Shown: positions 44,483 to 53,195, counted from the first letter of the stretch. The stretch is 64,000 bases of DNA from Pseudonocardia sp. (GCA_025869365.1 JAOZVV010000173.1:62001-126000); one strand, 5' to 3'. The notes: generated from the letters alone by a model not told the origin. Program-made: numbers and translations.

Positions 44483-45427
44483 ATGGAGGCAACGTTGCCC
44501 GTCCACCCGGAAGCCCAGGCACTGCTCGGCGCACTGGCGGAGGCCGGTATGCCGCCCTTCCCCCAGATGACGGTCCCGATGGCCCGCGCCGCCACCAAGG
44601 GGTTCCTCGACCTCCAGGGTGAACCCGAGCCGATCGCCGTCGACAACCGGCGTATCGACGGGCCGGCCGGCCAGATCCCGGTCCGCATCTACACCCCGGA
44701 CGGCGACGGCCCCAAGCCGTTGATCGTCTACTACCACGGCGGCGGCTGGGTCATCGGTGACCTGGAGATCGTCGACCGGCCGCTGCGCACCGTCGCGAAC
44801 CGCACCGGCGCGGTGATCGTCTCGGTGGACTACCGGCTCGCGCCGGAGCACCGGGCCCCCGCCGCCTTCGACGACTGCTACGCCGCCACCGTCTGGGCCG
44901 CCGCCAACGCGGCCGAGCTGGGGGCGGACCCGGCGCAGCTGATCATCGCGGGCGACTCGGCCGGTGGGCACCTGGCCGCGTCCGTCGCCCAGGCCGCGAA
45001 GGACCGGGGCGGTCCCCCGATCGCGGCCCAGCTGCTGCTCTACCCCGTCACGGACTTCGACTTCTCCACGCCGTCCTACACGGACAACGCGGACGGGTAC
45101 CTGCTCACCCGCGGTGCGATGGAGTGGTTCTGGGCCCACTACCTCGGTGCGCAGGACGTCGACGTGGAGTACCTGACCCCCGGCCGGCGCGAGGACCTCA
45201 CGGGCCTGCCGCCCGCGTTCATCGCGACGTCCGAGTTCGACCCGCTGCGCGACGAGGGCGAGGCCTACGCCAAGAAGCTCGAGGCGGCGGGCGTCGCCGT
45301 CACGGCCAAGCGTTACGACGGGATGCTGCACGACTTCCTCTGGACCCTGGGGGCAACCCCGTCGGGTGCGGTGATCATCGACGACATCGCCGCGGCCGTG
45401 GACGCGGCGCTCGGAAGGACCCGATGA
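44483..45427 (+). CDS. alpha/beta hydrolase, hormone-sensitive-lipase type esterase
   Basis: A 314-residue carboxylesterase. The HSL oxyanion motif HGGGWVIGD is near residue 84, the nucleophile lies in GDSAGGHLA near 157, the acid in EFDPLRDEG and the His in MLHDFLW. ATG 44483 is listed; a TTG at 44495 with GGAGG five bases upstream gives the shorter MPVHPEAQALL-type start usual for the family. Its stop overlaps the next gene ATG as ATGA. Coupled to a Baeyer-Villiger monooxygenase, it should hydrolyse the ester product of that enzyme. Confidence 0.9.
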   Translation: MEATLPVHPEAQALLGALAEAGMPPFPQMTVPMARAATKGFLDLQGEPEPIAVDNRRIDGPAGQIPVRIYTPDGDGPKPLIVYYHGGGWVIGDLEIVDRPLRTVANRTGAVIVSVDYRLAPEHRAPAAFDDCYAATVWAAANAAELGADPAQLIIAGDSAGGHLAASVAQAAKDRGGPPIAAQLLLYPVTDFDFSTPSYTDNADGYLLTRGAMEWFWAHYLGAQDVDVEYLTPGRREDLTGLPPAFIATSEFDPLRDEGEAYAKKLEAAGVAVTAKRYDGMLHDFLWTLGATPSGAVIIDDIAAAVDAALGRTR

Positions 45428-46893
45428 GCGCGCAGGAGGAGTTCGCCGTCGCGATCCTCGGCGCCGGCATCGGCGGGCTCGGGATGGGCATGAGGCTCAC
45501 CCAGTCCGGCGAGCACTCGTTCGTCATCCTGGAGAAGGCGTCGGACGTCGGCGGCACGTGGCGGGACAACTCCTACCCGGGCGCGAGCTGTGACGTGCAG
45601 TCCCACCTGTACTGGTTCTCCTTCGACGAGCAGCCGGACTGGAGCCGGGTCTTCGCGTTCCAACCGGAGATCAAGGCGAACATCGACCGGCTCGTCGACC
45701 GGATGGGGCTGCGCCGCCACATCCGGCTGGACACCGAGGTGACCGGGGCGCACTGGGACGAGGCGGCCGGGGTCTGGCGGATCGCCGTGGCCGGAGGTGA
45801 CGAGGTCCGGGCGAGAGCCCTCGTCACCGCGTGGGGCCAGCTCAACCGGCCGAGCTTCCGGGACATCCCGGGGCGGGAGGACTTCCGCGGGGACTCCTGG
45901 CACTCGGCCCGCTGGAACCACGACGTCGACCTCACCGGCAAGCGGGTGGCGTGCATCGGCAACGGCGCCAGCGCGGCCCAGCTCATCCCGGAGGTCGCGG
46001 CGGTCGCGGGTTCGCTGACGGTGTTCCAGCGGACCCCGAACTACGTCGTCCCGCGCGAGGACCGGCCCTACGAGCAGGACGAGCGCGCCGCGTTCCTCGA
46101 GCGGCCGGACACGCTGCAGGCCAGCCGGGACGGCTTCTACTGGGAGCACGAGGGCTGGATGGGGGCGATGAAGCAGGGCACCGAGGTCGCCGCGGAGTTC
46201 ACCCAGGCCGCCCGCGACCACCTCGAGGCGCAGGTGCCGGACGAGGCCCTGCGCGAGGTGCTCTGGCCGGACTACCCGATCGGCTGCAAGCGGATCATCA
46301 TCGCGGACACGTTCTACCCCGCGCTGATGCGGGAGAACGTCTCGCTGGTGACGGACAAGATCGAGGGCGTCGAGGAGGCGGGCGTCCGCACCTCGGACGG
46401 CACGCTCCACGAGTTCGACGTGATCATCTACTCGACCGGCTTCGAGACGCTGTCGTTCAACAGCGCCCTCGACGTGACCGGCCGGGACGGGACGACGCTG
46501 TCCGAGGCGTGGCGGGACGGACCGCAGGCCTACCTCGGCGTGACGGTCTCCGGTTTCCCCAACCTGTTCATGCTCTACGGCCCGAACACGAACCTCGGCC
46601 ACAACTCGATCATCGCGATGCTCGAGTGCCAGTTCGACTACGTGCTGCAGGGCCTGGAGGTCTCCCGGCAGAAGGAGGCGGCGATCGACGTCCGCGCGGA
46701 CGTGCAGCGGCAGTTCAACGACGAGCTGCAGGCGGAGCTGAGGGACAGCTCCTTCGCCGGAAGCTGCAACAGCTGGTACAAGACGCCGGCCGGACGGATC
46801 ACCAACAACTGGATGGGCAGTGTCGAGGACTACCGGGCGGCCACCCGGGAGCTCGACCCCGACGCGTACGACCTGGTACCCACCGGCGCGTGA
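45424..46893 (+). CDS. flavin-containing Baeyer-Villiger type monooxygenase
   Basis: A 489-residue FAD/NADPH monooxygenase. The first dinucleotide motif is ILGAGIGGLGMGM, followed by KASDVGGTWRDNSYPGASCD. The BVMO fingerprint FxGxxxHxxxW is present as FRGDSWHSARW near residue 158, and the NADPH motif is GNGASAAQLIPEV near 180. It would insert oxygen beside a ketone to give an ester or lactone. ATG 45424 overlaps the esterase stop, so the pair acts in one pathway. The regulator of the PucR type just downstream may control it. Ketone substrate unknown. Confidence 0.9.
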   Translation: MSAQEEFAVAILGAGIGGLGMGMRLTQSGEHSFVILEKASDVGGTWRDNSYPGASCDVQSHLYWFSFDEQPDWSRVFAFQPEIKANIDRLVDRMGLRRHIRLDTEVTGAHWDEAAGVWRIAVAGGDEVRARALVTAWGQLNRPSFRDIPGREDFRGDSWHSARWNHDVDLTGKRVACIGNGASAAQLIPEVAAVAGSLTVFQRTPNYVVPREDRPYEQDERAAFLERPDTLQASRDGFYWEHEGWMGAMKQGTEVAAEFTQAARDHLEAQVPDEALREVLWPDYPIGCKRIIIADTFYPALMRENVSLVTDKIEGVEEAGVRTSDGTLHEFDVIIYSTGFETLSFNSALDVTGRDGTTLSEAWRDGPQAYLGVTVSGFPNLFMLYGPNTNLGHNSIIAMLECQFDYVLQGLEVSRQKEAAIDVRADVQRQFNDELQAELRDSSFAGSCNSWYKTPAGRITNNWMGSVEDYRAATRELDPDAYDLVPTGA

Positions 46894-46976
46894 GGTTCCG
46901 GCCGGGCCCTACGGGGCCCGGCCGGATTTCCCTCGCCAGGCCTTGCCGAACGTTCGGCAGTCCCTAGTCTGAACCC

Positions 46977-48257
46977 GTGCCGCCACCGTCGACGGATCTC
47001 CTCGGCGCACCTTCGCGCGTCGCGGAGTGCGTCGTGTCCATCGCCGCGCGGCTCGGCGAGCAGGTCGTCGAGGTGACGAGGGACCTGCGGGACGTCCTGT
47101 CGGGTGAGATCGCCGAGCTGGACGGGGACCCGCGGATCGTCGAGCTGCTCGGCGCGAGCATCGAGGGCAACGTCGCCACGATCCTGCACATGCTCCAGCA
47201 CGACATCCCCGCGGAGCACGTCGAACCGCCGTCGGCGGCCTTCGAGTACGCGCGCCGGCTGGCCCAGCGCGGCGTCCCCGTCAACGCGCTGCTGCGCGCC
47301 TACCGGCTCGGTCACGACCGGCTGCTGGCCTGGACGTTCGAGGAGCTGGACCGTCGCGACGAGGACCCGGCGGTGGCGCTGGGCGTCGTGCGGCGGATGG
47401 TCGCGGACACCTTCGGCTACGTCGACTGGATCTCCCAGCAGGTCGCCGAGGTCTACGAGGAGGAGCGCGAGCGCTGGCTCGCCAACCGCAACACGCTGCG
47501 CGCGGGCCGGATCCGGGCGCTGCTCGACGGCACCCTGGGCGGGACCGATCCGCTGGACGTCGACGCGCTGGAGGCGGTCCTCGGCTACGCGTTGCGCGGA
47601 CGGCACCTCGCCCTGGTGCTGTGGTCGACGGGTGGCGAGCTCGCCGGACCGGAACGCCTGGTCGGCGCCCTGGGCGAGCACCTCGGCTGCCGGAGCAGGC
47701 CTCTGTTCGTCGCCTACGACCACGCGACGGCGTGGGCCTGGCTGCCCCTCGGGCGCGCCCCGACGCCCGATCCCGCCGCCGTCGGCGCGTTCGTCCGGGA
47801 GCTCGACCCCGGCGTCCGGCTGGCCTTCGGCGATCCCGGCGCCGGGATCGCGGGATTCCGGACGAGCCATCGCCAGGCCGTGCGGGCCCAGTCCGTCGCG
47901 CTCGTCGCGGGGGCGGAGGCGGACATCGCGACCTCGTTCGCGGACGTCGGGGCCGTGTCCCTGCTGTGCGGGGACCTCGAGGCCGCCCGGGCCTGGGTCG
48001 CGGAGGCGCTCGGCGGGCTCGCCCTGGACGACCCGCCGCACGCCCGGCTCCGCGAGACGCTGCGGGTCTTCCTCGCCTGCGGCGGCAGCTACACCACCGC
48101 CGCGGACCGGCTGACCATGCACAAGAACTCGGTGAAGTACCGGGTGAACCGCGCCGAACAGGAGCGCGGCCGCCCGATCACCGAGGCCAGGCTGGACGTG
48201 GAACTGGCGCTGCTGGCCACGAGGTGGCTGGGGCGCACGGTCCTCACCCCACCCTGA
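46977..48257 (+). CDS. PucR-family transcriptional regulator
   Basis: A 426-residue regulator with an N-terminal RsbT-co-antagonist-like helical region (about 30-165), a GGDEF-like central segment and the C-terminal PucR helix-turn-helix, LRVFLACGGSYTTAADRLTM and HKNSVKYRVNRAEQERGRPI. Such proteins usually activate nearby catabolic genes. The GTG at 46977 begins 84 bp after the monooxygenase stop on the same strand. There is no clear Shine-Dalgarno, so the gene may be leaderless. Regulation of the BVMO/esterase genes is a position-based inference. Confidence 0.87.
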   Translation: MPPPSTDLLGAPSRVAECVVSIAARLGEQVVEVTRDLRDVLSGEIAELDGDPRIVELLGASIEGNVATILHMLQHDIPAEHVEPPSAAFEYARRLAQRGVPVNALLRAYRLGHDRLLAWTFEELDRRDEDPAVALGVVRRMVADTFGYVDWISQQVAEVYEEERERWLANRNTLRAGRIRALLDGTLGGTDPLDVDALEAVLGYALRGRHLALVLWSTGGELAGPERLVGALGEHLGCRSRPLFVAYDHATAWAWLPLGRAPTPDPAAVGAFVRELDPGVRLAFGDPGAGIAGFRTSHRQAVRAQSVALVAGAEADIATSFADVGAVSLLCGDLEAARAWVAEALGGLALDDPPHARLRETLRVFLACGGSYTTAADRLTMHKNSVKYRVNRAEQERGRPITEARLDVELALLATRWLGRTVLTPP

Positions 48258-48279
48258 GCGGGCTCCCGCCCCGGACACC

Positions 48280-48301
48280 GCGCCGTGGCTCCACGACGCG
48301 C
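48280..48301. repeat. 22-bp near-palindrome, copy 1
   Basis: Arms CGCGCCGTGG and CCACGACGCG around CT; one mismatch in the dyad. It lies 22 bp after the PucR-type gene stop. A second copy is 41 bp downstream. Confidence 0.6.
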
Positions 48302-48320
48302 TCTCCGGCCCTGAACTCTC

Positions 48321-48342
48321 GCGTCGTGGCTCCATGACGCGG
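48321..48342. repeat. 22-bp near-palindrome, copy 2
   Basis: Arms CGCGTCGTGG and CCATGACGCG around CT, also with one mismatch, differing from copy 1 at two positions. A shorter related fragment (CGTGTCCTGGCTCC) follows at about 48376. It is a possible REP-like element or operator pair upstream of the serine hydrolase gene. Confidence 0.6.
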
Positions 48343-48458
48343 GTCCGAGTCCCGTTGTCGGGACGCGACGGCCCGTGTCCTGGCTCCGGTTCCGAGATCG
48401 TCACGATTGACGACGCGAGCCCACCGCCGGCCACCCGGCCGCGGGTAAGGTCGGCCGG

Positions 48459-49697
48459 GTGACCTCTCTGAAGATCGAGGCGGAGGCCGCCGAGGTCGGC
48501 ATGGACGCCGCCCGGCTCGGCCGGATCGACCCCCATTTCCAGCGCTACGTGGACGACGGGAAGCTCGCCGGCTACTCCCTCGCGATCGCCCGCCGCGGCA
48601 AGATCGTCCACCTGGGTCAGTACGGGCTACGGGACGTCGAGGCCGACCTCCCCGTCACCGACGACACGATCTGGCGCATCTACTCGATGACCAAGCCGAT
48701 CACGTCGGTCGCGGCGCTGATGCTCTGGGAGGAGGGCGCGCTCGAGCTGACGGACCCGATCTCCCGCTACATCCCGGCGTTCGCGGACATGCGGGTCTAC
48801 CGGTCGGGCTCCGCGCTCAACCCCGGCACCGAGGCGGCCACCGAGCCGATCCGCGTGTGGCACCTGCTCACCCACACCTCGGGCCTCACCTACGGCTTCC
48901 ATCACGCCCACCCCGTGGACGAGATGTACCGCGGCAAGGGCTACGAGTTCGGGGTGCCCCGCGGCCAGGACCTCGCGACCGCCTGCGAGGGCTACGCGAG
49001 CATCCCGCTGCTGTTCCAGCCGGGCACCGAATGGAACTACTCCGTCGCGACGGACGTGCTCGGCCGCGTCGTCGAGGTCGCCTCCGGGCAGACCCTGGAC
49101 GCGTTCTTCGCGGACCGGATCCTCGACCCGCTGGGGATGACGGACACGACGTTCCACGTGAGCACACCGGAGGACCTCTCCCGGCTCGCGAGCCTGTACG
49201 CGCCGAAACCCGGTGGCGGCCTCGTCCGCAGCGGGGCGATGGGGGACGCGATCACGCGGGAGCCCACGTTCCTCTCCGGCGGCGGCGGCCTCGCCTCGAC
49301 GCTGCACGACTACCACCGCTTCACCCAGATGCTCGCGGGCGGCGGTGAGCTCGACGGCGTCCGGATCCTCGGACCGCGCACCCTGGACTACGCGACCAGC
49401 AACCACCTGCCCGGCAACGCGGACCTGGACTCGTTCGGGCGGCCGATCTTCGCCGAGTCCGCGTTCCAGGGTGTCGGGTTCGGGCTCGGGTTCTCGGTGA
49501 TGATCGACCCGGCGGCGGGCAAGCAGCTCGGCAGCGTCGGCGAGTTCGCCTGGGGCGGCCTGGCCAGCACCGCCTTCTACGTCGATCCGGTCGAGGACAT
49601 CACGGGGGTCTTCATGACGCAGCTGATGCCGTCGAGCACCTATCCGATCCGTCCGCAGCTGCGGACGCTCGTCACCCAGGCGGTGGTGGACCGATGA
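48459..49697 (+). CDS. serine hydrolase, beta-lactamase/EstB-type esterase family
   Basis: A 412-residue class C beta-lactamase-fold hydrolase. The nucleophile motif SMTK (SxxK) is in IWRIYSMTKPITSVA near residue 76, the second motif YSV is in WNYSVATDVLGRV near 191 in place of YxN, and the third triad region near the end reads FAWGGLASTAF. No signal peptide is visible, so an intracellular esterase like EstB is more likely than a true beta-lactamase. The GTG at 48459 opens the frame. Its stop overlaps the following membrane protein start as ATGA. Confidence 0.87.
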   Translation: MTSLKIEAEAAEVGMDAARLGRIDPHFQRYVDDGKLAGYSLAIARRGKIVHLGQYGLRDVEADLPVTDDTIWRIYSMTKPITSVAALMLWEEGALELTDPISRYIPAFADMRVYRSGSALNPGTEAATEPIRVWHLLTHTSGLTYGFHHAHPVDEMYRGKGYEFGVPRGQDLATACEGYASIPLLFQPGTEWNYSVATDVLGRVVEVASGQTLDAFFADRILDPLGMTDTTFHVSTPEDLSRLASLYAPKPGGGLVRSGAMGDAITREPTFLSGGGGLASTLHDYHRFTQMLAGGGELDGVRILGPRTLDYATSNHLPGNADLDSFGRPIFAESAFQGVGFGLGFSVMIDPAAGKQLGSVGEFAWGGLASTAFYVDPVEDITGVFMTQLMPSSTYPIRPQLRTLVTQAVVDR

Positions 49698-50110
49698 CGT
49701 ACACGGAGCGCCCGGGATCGCCCGTGCTGGCCTTCGCGATCCGGGTGGTCGTGGTGGCGATCGCCCTGTGGATCGCCACGATCCTGGTCGACGGCATCTC
49801 CCTCGGCGGCTCGACGACCGCTGCCCGGGTGGGCACGCTCGTCGTCGTCGCGCTGATCTTCGGCATCGTCAACGCGGTGATCAAACCGGTGATCAAGGTG
49901 CTGAGCTGCCCGCTCTACGTGCTGACCCTCGGGCTCTTCGGGCTGATCGTGAACGCCCTGCTGTTCTGGCTGGTCGGGACGCTGAGCAGCAACCTCGGCC
50001 TCCGGTTCACCGTCGACGGGTTCTGGCCCGGCTTCTGGGGTGCGGTGATCGTGGCGGTGGTCGGGTTCGTGCTGCACCTGCTCATCCCGGACAGCCTCGA
50101 CCGGCGCTGA
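49694..50110 (+). CDS. phage holin-family / DUF360-like four-helix membrane protein
   Basis: A 138-residue membrane protein with four hydrophobic helices (about 13-33, 44-62, 73-97, 110-132). The conserved LIFGIVNAVIKPVIKVLSCP and LFGLIVNALLFWLV stretches mark the phage_holin_4_2/YvlD-type family. Despite the name, no phage genes are near. The ATG at 49694 overlaps the serine hydrolase stop, so it is coupled to it. The family function is unknown; roles in envelope stress have been suggested for relatives. Confidence 0.85.
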   Translation: MTYTERPGSPVLAFAIRVVVVAIALWIATILVDGISLGGSTTAARVGTLVVVALIFGIVNAVIKPVIKVLSCPLYVLTLGLFGLIVNALLFWLVGTLSSNLGLRFTVDGFWPGFWGAVIVAVVGFVLHLLIPDSLDRR

Positions 50111-50128
50111 CCCCGGACCCGGCGCCGC

Positions 50129-50818
50129 TCAGACGGGCCAGCGCTCCTGGCGGTAGCCGGCGTCCCAGAACATCCACTCGTAGCGCGACGTCGTCGTGAA
50201 GTGCTCCCGCACCCGCGTGAGCTCCCCCTCGGAGAGGCCGTCGCCGATCCGGTCCGTCACCGCGAGGACGGCGTCGACGACGGCCTGGAAGTCCCCGCCG
50301 CCGTAGGTGCTGATCCAGCGTGCGTAGAGCGGGTCCGGTGAGCCCTTCGCCAACAGGTGCTCGCCGACCCGCGCGTAGATCCAGTAGCAGGGGAGCACGG
50401 CCGCGACGGCCTCCGCGTACGAGCCCGCGTAGGCCGTCGCCAGCAGGTAGCTGACGTACGCGCGGGTCGCGGGGGCGACCGGCTCGGCCGCGGCCTGCTC
50501 CGCGGTGAGCCCGAGCCCGCCGAGCAGGTCCGCGTGCAACTCCTGCTCGGCCGCGACCGCCCCGCCCGCATGCTCGGCGAACATCGCCAGCTGGTGCTCG
50601 TCGGGCGCCTTCGCCGCGCAGATCGCCAGCGCCTTCGCGTAACCGCGCAGGTAGTGGGCGTCCTGGACGATGTAGTGCCGGAACGCGGCGTGCGGCAGGG
50701 TCCCGTCGGTGAGTCCGGTGACGAACGGGTGGTCCAGGACCGCGGCGTAGATGTCCGCGATGTCCGCCCACAGGACGTCGGTGGTGCGGGTCGTCGGTGT
50801 AGTCGGTGTCGTGCTCAT
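50129..50818 (-). CDS. tenA: TenA-family protein (thiaminase II / aminopyrimidine aminohydrolase)
   Basis: A 229-residue all-alpha TenA protein that salvages thiamine pyrimidine by hydrolysing amino-aminomethyl-pyrimidine or cleaving thiamine. Family signatures are HPFVTGLTDGTLPHAAFRHY, IVQDAHYLRGYAKALAICAA, ELHADLL and the putative catalytic cysteine in AAVLPCYWIYARVGEHL. The conserved end EWMFWDAGYRQERWP contains the C-terminal Trp/Glu. ATG 50818 was preferred over an upstream frame to 50914. No other thiamine gene and no TPP riboswitch is visible next to it. Confidence 0.92.
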   Translation of the reverse strand: MSTTPTTPTTRTTDVLWADIADIYAAVLDHPFVTGLTDGTLPHAAFRHYIVQDAHYLRGYAKALAICAAKAPDEHQLAMFAEHAGGAVAAEQELHADLLGGLGLTAEQAAAEPVAPATRAYVSYLLATAYAGSYAEAVAAVLPCYWIYARVGEHLLAKGSPDPLYARWISTYGGGDFQAVVDAVLAVTDRIGDGLSEGELTRVREHFTTTSRYEWMFWDAGYRQERWPV

Positions 50819-50927
50819 GGCGCCAAACCTAGGTGGCTGCTCCGCGCGGAAGCCCGGTCGGGTCAGCGCACGGCCCGCGGCCCGGCGAGCGGCGCCCGGT
50901 AGCGGATCACGCACGGAGTGTTCTCCC

Positions 50928-50959
50928 AGAGTGAGAGACTCGTCACTCTCGGGTATCCT
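50928..50959 (+). promoter_or_regulatory. dyad and -10 element before the 72-residue gene
   Basis: A perfect 7-bp inverted repeat AGAGTGA (50928-50934) / TCACTCT (50943-50949) is followed five bases later by TATCCT (50954-50959), a plausible -10 element. It lies about 100 bases before the ATG at 51061. A repressor or activator site is likely; no convincing -35 hexamer is seen. Confidence 0.45.
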
Positions 50960-51060
50960 GAAACCGGGTGGACAACGTGGTGCGTCACGATGGACGCCTC
51001 GGATGGCGACTCAACGGCGAGCGCGCGCCGACCGTAGTTCCACGCCACGGAGGTAGCGGA

Positions 51061-51279
51061 ATGAGTCCCGTACCCATGGACCACCACGAGAAGATGCGCC
51101 TGCGCGCAGCGGCGTTCCGCGTGACCCGGCTGTACCCGGGTCCCGTGGGCGAGATGCTGTCGCGGGAGCTGCTCACCTGGGAGGAGTTCGGCTACCGCCT
51201 CGGCGGCGGCCAACTGGTCATGCGCCTGGTGGACCACGTCCTCAAGACGCCCCTGAACCAGGCCGAGGTCGCGGCCTGA
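51061..51279 (+). CDS. conserved small actinobacterial protein of unknown function
   Basis: A 72-residue soluble protein starting MSPVPMDHHEKMRLRAAAFR, then VTRLYPGPVGEMLSRELLTW, predicted mostly helical. I recognise no domain. ATG 51061 has GGAGG eight bases upstream, and a dyad-marked promoter lies further up. Its stop codon begins a 14-bp tandem repeat array. It is monocistronic and divergent from tenA with a 242-bp control region. Confidence 0.65.
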   Translation: MSPVPMDHHEKMRLRAAAFRVTRLYPGPVGEMLSRELLTWEEFGYRLGGGQLVMRLVDHVLKTPLNQAEVAA

Positions 51280-51350
51280 CCCGGTCGATCTGACCCGGTC
51301 GATCTGACCAGGTCGCCCTGACCCGGGCGATCCCCGACCCGGGCGATCCC
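51277..51350. repeat. 14-bp direct tandem repeats starting at a stop codon
   Basis: Two identical units TGACCCGGTCGATC, then TGACCAGGTCGCCC, TGACCCGGGCGATC and a fifth diverged unit ending GACCCGGGCGATCCC. The first unit contains the TGA stop of the 72-residue gene. Translation through the array would meet further in-phase TGA codons, so slippage here would not extend the protein. Confidence 0.8.
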
Positions 51351-51419
51351 GCCCCCGACGCCCTGACCGGCTGTACGGCCCGGCTCCCCGTGTTCCCCGG
51401 AGCGGCCCCGGATGCCGGA

Positions 51420-51719
51420 TCAGTGCGCGGGATCGGTGATGCTCGACGCGGGTTCGGCCCCGCCCGGGCGGATCCCGCTCAGGCCACTCCCGTTCACGGC
51501 CGTGCTCACGGCGGCGGCGAGGACGAGCATGGCCAGGAGCGTCACGACGCTGCCCAGGCGGCCGACCACGGCCCAGGCCGTGGCCGGCGGCCTGCGACGG
51601 CTCGGGACGCGCTGCTCCGGCAGGCCCGCGGGCGGGACGGCTCGCAGAGCGTGTCGCGGACCCGGGATCACCGGTGCGTCCGCCGCGGCGTGCTGCGGCG
51701 ACGTCGTCGGCACCGTCAT
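51420..51719 (-). CDS. small single-pass membrane protein
   Basis: A 99-residue protein with a proline-rich, basic N-terminal half and one hydrophobic helix (AVVGRLGSVVTLLAMLVLAA, about 50-70), followed by a short outside tail. Start ATG 51719. No family recognised. Proline-rich cytoplasmic tails of this type are common in actinobacterial orphan membrane proteins. The composition is arginine- and proline-rich enough that I hold it only moderately likely to be real. Confidence 0.5.
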   Translation of the reverse strand: MTVPTTSPQHAAADAPVIPGPRHALRAVPPAGLPEQRVPSRRRPPATAWAVVGRLGSVVTLLAMLVLAAAVSTAVNGSGLSGIRPGGAEPASSITDPAH

Positions 51720-51908
51720 CTCGGATCCCCGTCTCCTCGCGAGCAGTGACCGCCGCTCCGGCGATCGGTGTAGAGGATCCCTGGACCGTTCGGCGGAGTC
51801 CCTACGCTCGGGTCATCGCTCGACTACCCGCTGTCGTTAGCCGGTTGTCACCCGATCGGGTTCCGAGAGAGGTCCGGTGACCTCACCGCACGGCCTCCCC
51901 GCACGGCC

Positions 51909-53195
51909 TCACCGCGCGCCACCGGGTGTGAAGGCGACCGGCAGGTGCTTGATGCCGTTGATGAACATCGACCGCAGCCGCTCCGGCTCACCCGTCACGT
52001 GGATGTCCGGGATCCGGGTGAGCAGCTCGCGGAACATCACCGACATCTCGCGGCGGGCGAGGTGCGCGCCGAGGCAGTAGTGCGGGCCGGCACCGCCGAA
52101 CCCGACGTGCGGGTTCGGGGAGCGCCGGACGTCGAAACCGTCCGGGTTCGTGAAGTGCTCGGGATCGCGGTTCGCGGCCCAGTAGAGCAGCAGCACCTTC
52201 TCCCCGGCGCCGAGCTCCTTGCCGCCGAGCACCGCATCCGTCTCCAGCGTGCGCCGCATGAAGATCACCGGTGACGCCCAGCGGACGATCTCGTCGACCG
52301 CGGTGGGGGTGACGCCGTCGATGTCCGCCAACCAGATGTCGCGCTGCTCGGGGTGCTCGGTGAGCAGGTTGATGCCCCAGCTGATGGCGTTGCGGGTGGT
52401 CTCGTTCCCCGCGACGACGAGCAGCACGAAGAAGCTCGCCAGCTCCTCCGGGGTGAGCCGCTCGCCGTCGATCTCGGCGTTGACCAGTGCGGACGTGACG
52501 TCGTCCGTCGGGTTCTTCGTGCGCTCCTCGCCGAGCTCCTTCATCAGGCCGGCGAGGTCCGCACCGGCGCCGAGCAGCGCGGCGAGGATGTTGTCCGCAT
52601 CCGGCACGTACTCCGGGTCCGCGGCACCGAGGATGACGTTGGAGCGGTCGAAGACGAAGTCGTACTGGCTCGCCGGGACGCCCATCATGTCGCAGACGAT
52701 CTTCAGCGGGAGCCTGGCGGAGATCTGGGTGACCGCGTCGCACTCGCCCGCGTCGATCACGTCGTCCACGATCTGCCGGGCGGACCGCTCGACGTCCTCG
52801 GTGAGCTGCGCGAGGCGGCGCGGGGTGAAACCCCGGGAGACGATGCGACGGAGCCGGGCATGCCGGGGGTCGTCCATGTTGATCATCGAGCCGAAGAACT
52901 CGTTGAACTCCGGCGGCAGGTCCACCACGGAGGTCGAACCGCTGCCCGAGCGGAAGATCTGCGGGTTCCGGCTGGCCTCGACGACGTCGTCGAGCCTGGT
53001 CAGGGCGTGGTAACCGGGCCCCTGGGGGGCGTAGGTGAGCTGCGGCTCGGGGTAGAAGGGGATCGGCTCGTCTCTCCGCAGCCGGGCGAACGCGGCCGCC
53101 CGCTCCGGGATCGGCACGGTCCAGAAACCCTCGACATCGGACAGGTCCGGTCGCGGCGCGGCGGCGGCGTCGGGCGGTCGTTCGGTCGTCGACAT
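51909..53195 (-). CDS. cytochrome P450
   Basis: A 428-residue soluble bacterial P450. The I-helix motif is VVAGNETTRNAISWG near residue 265, the ExxR pair is EIVRW, and the haem loop is FGGAGPHYCLGAHLAR with the ligand Cys near 374. The stretch INMDDPRHARLRRIVSRGFT is characteristic of the CYP124/125/142 steroid or branched-lipid hydroxylase groups, so oxidation of a sterol side chain or methyl-branched lipid is possible. ATG 53195. It lies 66 bp downstream of the LuxR/AAA regulator on the same strand, so it could be in that transcript. No ferredoxin gene is adjacent. Confidence 0.92.
   Translation of the reverse strand: MSTTERPPDAAAAPRPDLSDVEGFWTVPIPERAAAFARLRRDEPIPFYPEPQLTYAPQGPGYHALTRLDDVVEASRNPQIFRSGSGSTSVVDLPPEFNEFFGSMINMDDPRHARLRRIVSRGFTPRRLAQLTEDVERSARQIVDDVIDAGECDAVTQISARLPLKIVCDMMGVPASQYDFVFDRSNVILGAADPEYVPDADNILAALLGAGADLAGLMKELGEERTKNPTDDVTSALVNAEIDGERLTPEELASFFVLLVVAGNETTRNAISWGINLLTEHPEQRDIWLADIDGVTPTAVDEIVRWASPVIFMRRTLETDAVLGGKELGAGEKVLLLYWAANRDPEHFTNPDGFDVRRSPNPHVGFGGAGPHYCLGAHLARREMSVMFRELLTRIPDIHVTGEPERLRSMFINGIKHLPVAFTPGGAR

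Noticed and set aside
49694-50110. Prophage signal from the holin-family protein
   Set aside because: The family name is historical. There are no endolysin, capsid, portal or integrase genes nearby, and the gene is coupled to a serine hydrolase.
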